Below are positions 6,046 through 9,544 of a stretch of DNA of 9,544 nt, piece by piece. Both the position numbers and the translations under genes were made by a program. The stretch comes from Curvibacter sp. Its GTDB lineage: Bacteria > Pseudomonadota > Gammaproteobacteria > Burkholderiales > Burkholderiaceae_C. The stretch lies in the NCBI GenBank assembly GCA_003500955.1, contig DNQP01000101.1, forward strand, positions 590-10,133, given 5' to 3'. Positions within the stretch are counted from its first letter, which is position 1, and every line of letters begins with the position of its first letter. A model generated the notes under the pieces. That model made no database searches, was not told where the DNA came from, and saw only the letters and a list, made by a program, of their open reading frames with translations.

Positions 6046-6978
6046 ATGCCTGACACCTCACCGCCCCCCGCTTCCTGGCTCGCGCGCTGGCTGGCCAGCG
6101 ACATCGGCCACAGCCTGCGCCACTCGCCCACGGCCTTGCTGGCTGCCGCCATTGCCCTGGTCTGCGTGCTCGGTGCCGTGGGCGCGCCCTGGCTGGCGCC
6201 GCACAACCCCTTCGACCTCAGCACGCTGGAGCTGTCCAATGCGCGCCTGCCCCCGGCCTGGAGCGAGGGCGGCAGCGCACGCTTCCTGCTCGGCACCGAC
6301 GACCAGGGCCGCGACATCCTCTCGGCGCTGATGTACGGCGCGCGCATCTCGCTGGCCGTGGGCCTGGCCTCGGTACTGCTCTCGGTGCTGCTGGGTGTCA
6401 CGCTGGGCCTGCTGGCCGGCTACCTGGGCGGCTGGATCGACGCCCTGCTCATGCGCCTGTGCGACGTCATGCTGTCCTTCCCTGCCATCCTGGTCGCGCT
6501 GCTGATCGCTGGCGTCGGGCGCGCGCTCTTTCCCAACGCGCACGACACCCTGGCCTTCGGCGTGCTCATCGCCTCCATCGCGCTCACGGGCTGGGTGCAG
6601 TACGCGCGTACGGTGCGTGGCTCCACGCTGGTGGAGCGCAACAAGGAGTACGTGCAGGCCGCGCGCGTGACCGGCGTGGCGCCGCTGCGCATCATGCGCC
6701 GCCACGTGCTGCCCAATGTGCTGGGGCCGGTGCTGGTGCTGGCCACCATCCAGATCGCCACCGCCATCCTCACCGAGGCCACGCTGAGCTTCCTGGGTGT
6801 GGGCGCACCGCCCACCTCGCCCTCGCTGGGCACGCTGATCCGCGTGGGCAACGACTACCTCTTCTCCGGCGAATGGTGGATCACCATCTTCCCCGGCCTG
6901 ATGCTGGTGCTGATCGCGCTCAGCGTGAACCTGCTGGGCGACTGGCTGCGCGACGCGCTCAATCCAAGGCTGCAATGA
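6046..6978 (+). CDS. ABC importer permease, DppC/OppC type
   Basis: This is the second channel subunit, partner of the DppB-type permease encoded just before it. The 310-residue protein has a cytoplasmic N-terminus, a first helix near 29-50 and the family signature FLLGTDDQGRDILSALMYGARISL (from 80). Further helices follow at about 100-126, 139-160, 168-188, 226-250 and 278-300. The EAA loop is at 201-223 (EYVQAARVTGVAPLRIMRRHV). The ending NLLGDWLRDALNPRL is standard for DppC/OppC/GsiD proteins. The ATG at 6046 lies one base after the previous stop and has no ribosome site of its own, so translational coupling is likely. Its 3' end overlaps the first ATPase gene by 4 bp (ATGA). Nothing is missing or unusual. 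The family is sure; the substrate is open. Confidence 0.94.
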   Translation: MPDTSPPPASWLARWLASDIGHSLRHSPTALLAAAIALVCVLGAVGAPWLAPHNPFDLSTLELSNARLPPAWSEGGSARFLLGTDDQGRDILSALMYGARISLAVGLASVLLSVLLGVTLGLLAGYLGGWIDALLMRLCDVMLSFPAILVALLIAGVGRALFPNAHDTLAFGVLIASIALTGWVQYARTVRGSTLVERNKEYVQAARVTGVAPLRIMRRHVLPNVLGPVLVLATIQIATAILTEATLSFLGVGAPPTSPSLGTLIRVGNDYLFSGEWWITIFPGLMLVLIALSVNLLGDWLRDALNPRLQ

Positions 6979-7948
6979 GTCTGCTGCAAGTCCAGAACCT
7001 CGTCGTCGAATTTCCCACGCGCCACGGCACGCTGCGCGCGCTGGACGACGTCTCCTTCGACATCGCGCCCGGCGAGATCCTGGGCGTGGTCGGTGAGTCC
7101 GGCGCCGGCAAGTCGCTCACAGGCGCGGCCATCATCGGCCTGCTGGAGCCGCCCGGGCGCGTGGCCGGCGGCCGCATCCTGCTCGACGGCCGGCGCATCG
7201 ACGACCTGCCGCACGAACAGATGCGCCGCGTCCGCGGGCGCCAGATCGGCGCCATCTTCCAGGACCCGCTGACCTCGCTGAACCCGCTCTACTCCGTGGG
7301 CCGCCAGCTGGTCGAGACGCTCCAGACCCATCTGCCCGTCAACGCCGCCGAGGCGCGCGCACGCGCCATCGAGCTGCTGCGCGACACCGGCATTCCCGCG
7401 CCCGAGCAGCGCATCGACCACTACCCGCACCAGTTCAGCGGCGGCATGCGCCAGCGCGTGGTCATCGCCCTGGCGCTGGCGGCCGAACCGCGCCTCATCG
7501 TGGCCGACGAGCCCACCACGGCGCTGGACGTCTCGATCCAGGCGCAGATCATTGCCCTGCTCAAGAAGGTCTGCCGCGAGCGCGGCGCCGCCGTCATGCT
7601 CATCACCCATGACATGGGCGTGATCGCCGAGACCTGCGACCGTGTGGCCGTGATGTACGCCGGCCGCGTGGCCGAGATCGGCCCCGTGCACGAGGTCATC
7701 CACCGCCCGGCCCATCCCTACACGGCCGGCCTCATGGCCTGCATTCCCGACATGGAGGGCGGGCGCGAGCGCCTGAACCAGATCGACGGCGCCATGCCCC
7801 GCCTCAACGCCATCCCCACCGGCTGCGCCTTCCACCCGCGCTGCGAGCGCAGCCATGCGCGCTGCCTGCAGGAACGCCCCGAGCTGCTGGACGCCGGCGC
7901 CACCCGCGCCGCCTGCTGGCTGCACGCCCCGCGCGCGGAGGGCCACGC

Positions 7949-7952
<4 letters not shown>
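6975..7952 (+). CDS. ABC importer ATPase, DppD/OppD type, with four-cysteine C-terminal extension
   Basis: This is one of the two nucleotide-binding subunits that power the importer from the cytoplasm. The 325-residue protein has Walker A GESGAGKS (40-47), Q-loop Q96 in [11 protein letters not shown], signature FSGGM (154-158), Walker B LIVADE (174-179, catalytic E179) and H-loop H212 in THDMGV. The C-terminal oligopeptide-transport extension starts around 240 ([12 protein letters not shown]). It contains C284, C290, C297 and C314 in GCAFHPRC and following, the spacing of the cysteine motif described to hold a [4Fe-4S] cluster in some DppD proteins. The start ATG overlaps the previous stop (ATGA), and AAGG lies five bases upstream. 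The FSGGM form and the position before a second ATPase fit the D subunit rather than the F subunit. All catalytic residues are present. Confidence 0.95.
7937..7942 (+). promoter_or_regulatory. Strong ribosome binding site for the second ATPase gene
   Basis: GGAGGG lies six bases before the ATG at 7949, inside the end of the preceding gene. It supports this start, which overlaps the previous stop codon as ATGA, and suggests independent initiation besides coupling. It is the strongest ribosome site seen in the operon. Confidence 0.75.
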
Positions 7953-8955
<1,003 letters not shown>

Positions 8956-8962
<7 letters not shown>

Positions 8963-8978
8963 CCCGGTGCCTCAGAGC
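8956..8978. repeat. Inverted repeat carrying both convergent stop codons
   Basis: GCTCTGA (8956-8962) and TCAGAGC (8972-8978) are perfect reverse complements around a nine-base centre. The first arm ends with the TGA stop of the ATPase gene, and the second begins with the complement of the TGA stop of the minus-strand amidotransferase gene. The RNA from either strand can fold the same seven-pair hairpin. No T-run follows on either side, so it is not a standard intrinsic terminator. It may still mark the 3' ends of both messages. Confidence 0.5.
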
Positions 8979-9544
8979 ACTGCGCCGTCGACGAAGACCT
9001 TGAGCTCGCCCGGCACGATCGAGGTCCAGGTCTCGTCCTGGGTCAGCGGCGTGGTCACCACCACGGCCACACGGTCACCGGGTGCAGCATGCTCGGCGAA
9101 GTTCACGCTGAGGTCCTCGTCGCGCAGCGTGGCACTGCCGAAGGGATGCTGGCGCACCACGTAGCAGAGGTGCGTGCTGGCGTGGGCCCACAGGGCCTCG
9201 CCATTGCTCAGCAGGAAATTGAAGGTGCCGTGTTTGGCGATCTGCGGCACCAGTTCACGCAGGGTGAGCGTGAGCTCGGCGATGCTGGGCACGCTGGCGT
9301 GCGACTTGGCCAGCTCCTGCATCAGCCAGCAGAAGGCGCGTTCGCTGTCGGTGTGGCCCACCGGCCGGAAGCTGCCGTGCAAGCGGGGCGCGTAGTCCTT
9401 GAGGTCGCCGTTGTGCGCGAACACCCAGTAGCGACCCCAGAGCTCGCGCACGAAGGGATGGCAGTTCTCCAGCGTCACCTCGCCCTGCGTGGCCTTGCGG
9501 ATGTGCGAGATCACGTTGCGGCTCTTGATCGGGTAGTGGCGGCA
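8972..9544 (-). CDS. YafJ-type class II glutamine amidotransferase (5' end cut by window edge)
   Basis: This is a predicted enzyme of the N-terminal-nucleophile glutaminase class, which releases ammonia from glutamine; the acceptor for YafJ-like proteins is not established. The visible 190 codons run open to the window edge, beginning CRHYPIKSRNVISHIRKATQ. They keep the family features: HIRKAT with the substrate-binding arginine, GEVTLENCHPF, the oxyanion-hole motif AHNGDL, and HTDSERAFCWL with the glutamine-binding aspartate. They end with PLTQDETWTSIVPGELKVF, as in Escherichia coli YafJ (255 residues). About 60-70 N-terminal residues, including the catalytic cysteine next to the start, lie beyond base 9544, so activity cannot be confirmed here. 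A GTG at 9512-9514 is internal, not the start, because homology continues upstream. The gene is convergent with the transporter operon and probably unrelated to it. Confidence 0.9.
   Translation of the reverse strand, partial: CRHYPIKSRNVISHIRKATQGEVTLENCHPFVRELWGRYWVFAHNGDLKDYAPRLHGSFRPVGHTDSERAFCWLMQELAKSHASVPSIAELTLTLRELVPQIAKHGTFNFLLSNGEALWAHASTHLCYVVRQHPFGSATLRDEDLSVNFAEHAAPGDRVAVVVTTPLTQDETWTSIVPGELKVFVDGAVL

Noticed and set aside
4788..6401. A 537-codon minus-strand open frame opposite the binding-protein end and the two permease genes.
   Set aside because: The composition is dominated by H, Q, E, A and G, typical of the complement of membrane-protein codons. There is no domain, and the plus-strand permeases account for the DNA.
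6058..6975. A 305-codon minus-strand frame opposite the DppC-type permease.
   Set aside because: It mirrors the codon pattern of the permease, is rich in Q, H, A and G, and shows no recognisable domain.

Overview
The window is GC-rich (roughly two thirds G+C by eye), almost fully coding, and looks like chromosomal DNA of a betaproteobacterium of the order Burkholderiales, most likely family Comamonadaceae. That placement is inferred from base composition, from the lptA-lptB-rpoN gene order and from the general look of the proteins; no marker RNA gene is present. Composition and codon use look uniform. I see no insertion sequence, phage gene, tRNA, rRNA or CRISPR array.

Left part (1-2229, minus strand): the 3' half of the lipopolysaccharide transport cluster, read right to left as lptA (periplasmic bridge protein), lptB (export ATPase) and the first 251 codons of rpoN (sigma-54). 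lptA and lptB overlap by 4 bp (GTGA), and a 30-bp gap separates lptB from rpoN, so the three are probably one transcript. A good sigma-70-type promoter for this unit lies at 2258-2285. It overlaps the upstream ATG of the lptA frame, which favours a GTG start for lptA at 2229.

Middle (2393-3364, plus strand): gshB, glutathione synthetase, divergent from lptA. lptC and kdsC, the usual upstream neighbours of lptA, are not next to it here.

Right part (3439-8962, plus strand): a complete five-gene importer operon of the peptide/nickel ABC class. It encodes a periplasmic substrate-binding protein, two permeases and two ATPases with C-terminal oligopeptide-type extensions. The last four genes are tightly packed (1-bp gap, then two ATGA overlaps). 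A strong 8-bp GC hairpin separates the binding-protein gene from the first permease gene, as expected if the binding protein is made in excess. The substrate is not determined. Its position just behind gshB makes glutathione or another thiol peptide a testable idea, but it is not shown.

Right edge (8972-9544, minus strand): most of a YafJ-type class II glutamine amidotransferase, convergent with the transporter operon. The 9 bp between the two stop codons form the loop of a 7-bp inverted repeat that contains both stops.

Overall this is mostly ordinary housekeeping and transport DNA. I found no clear evidence of an undescribed system. The points worth following are regulatory and functional details of known families.
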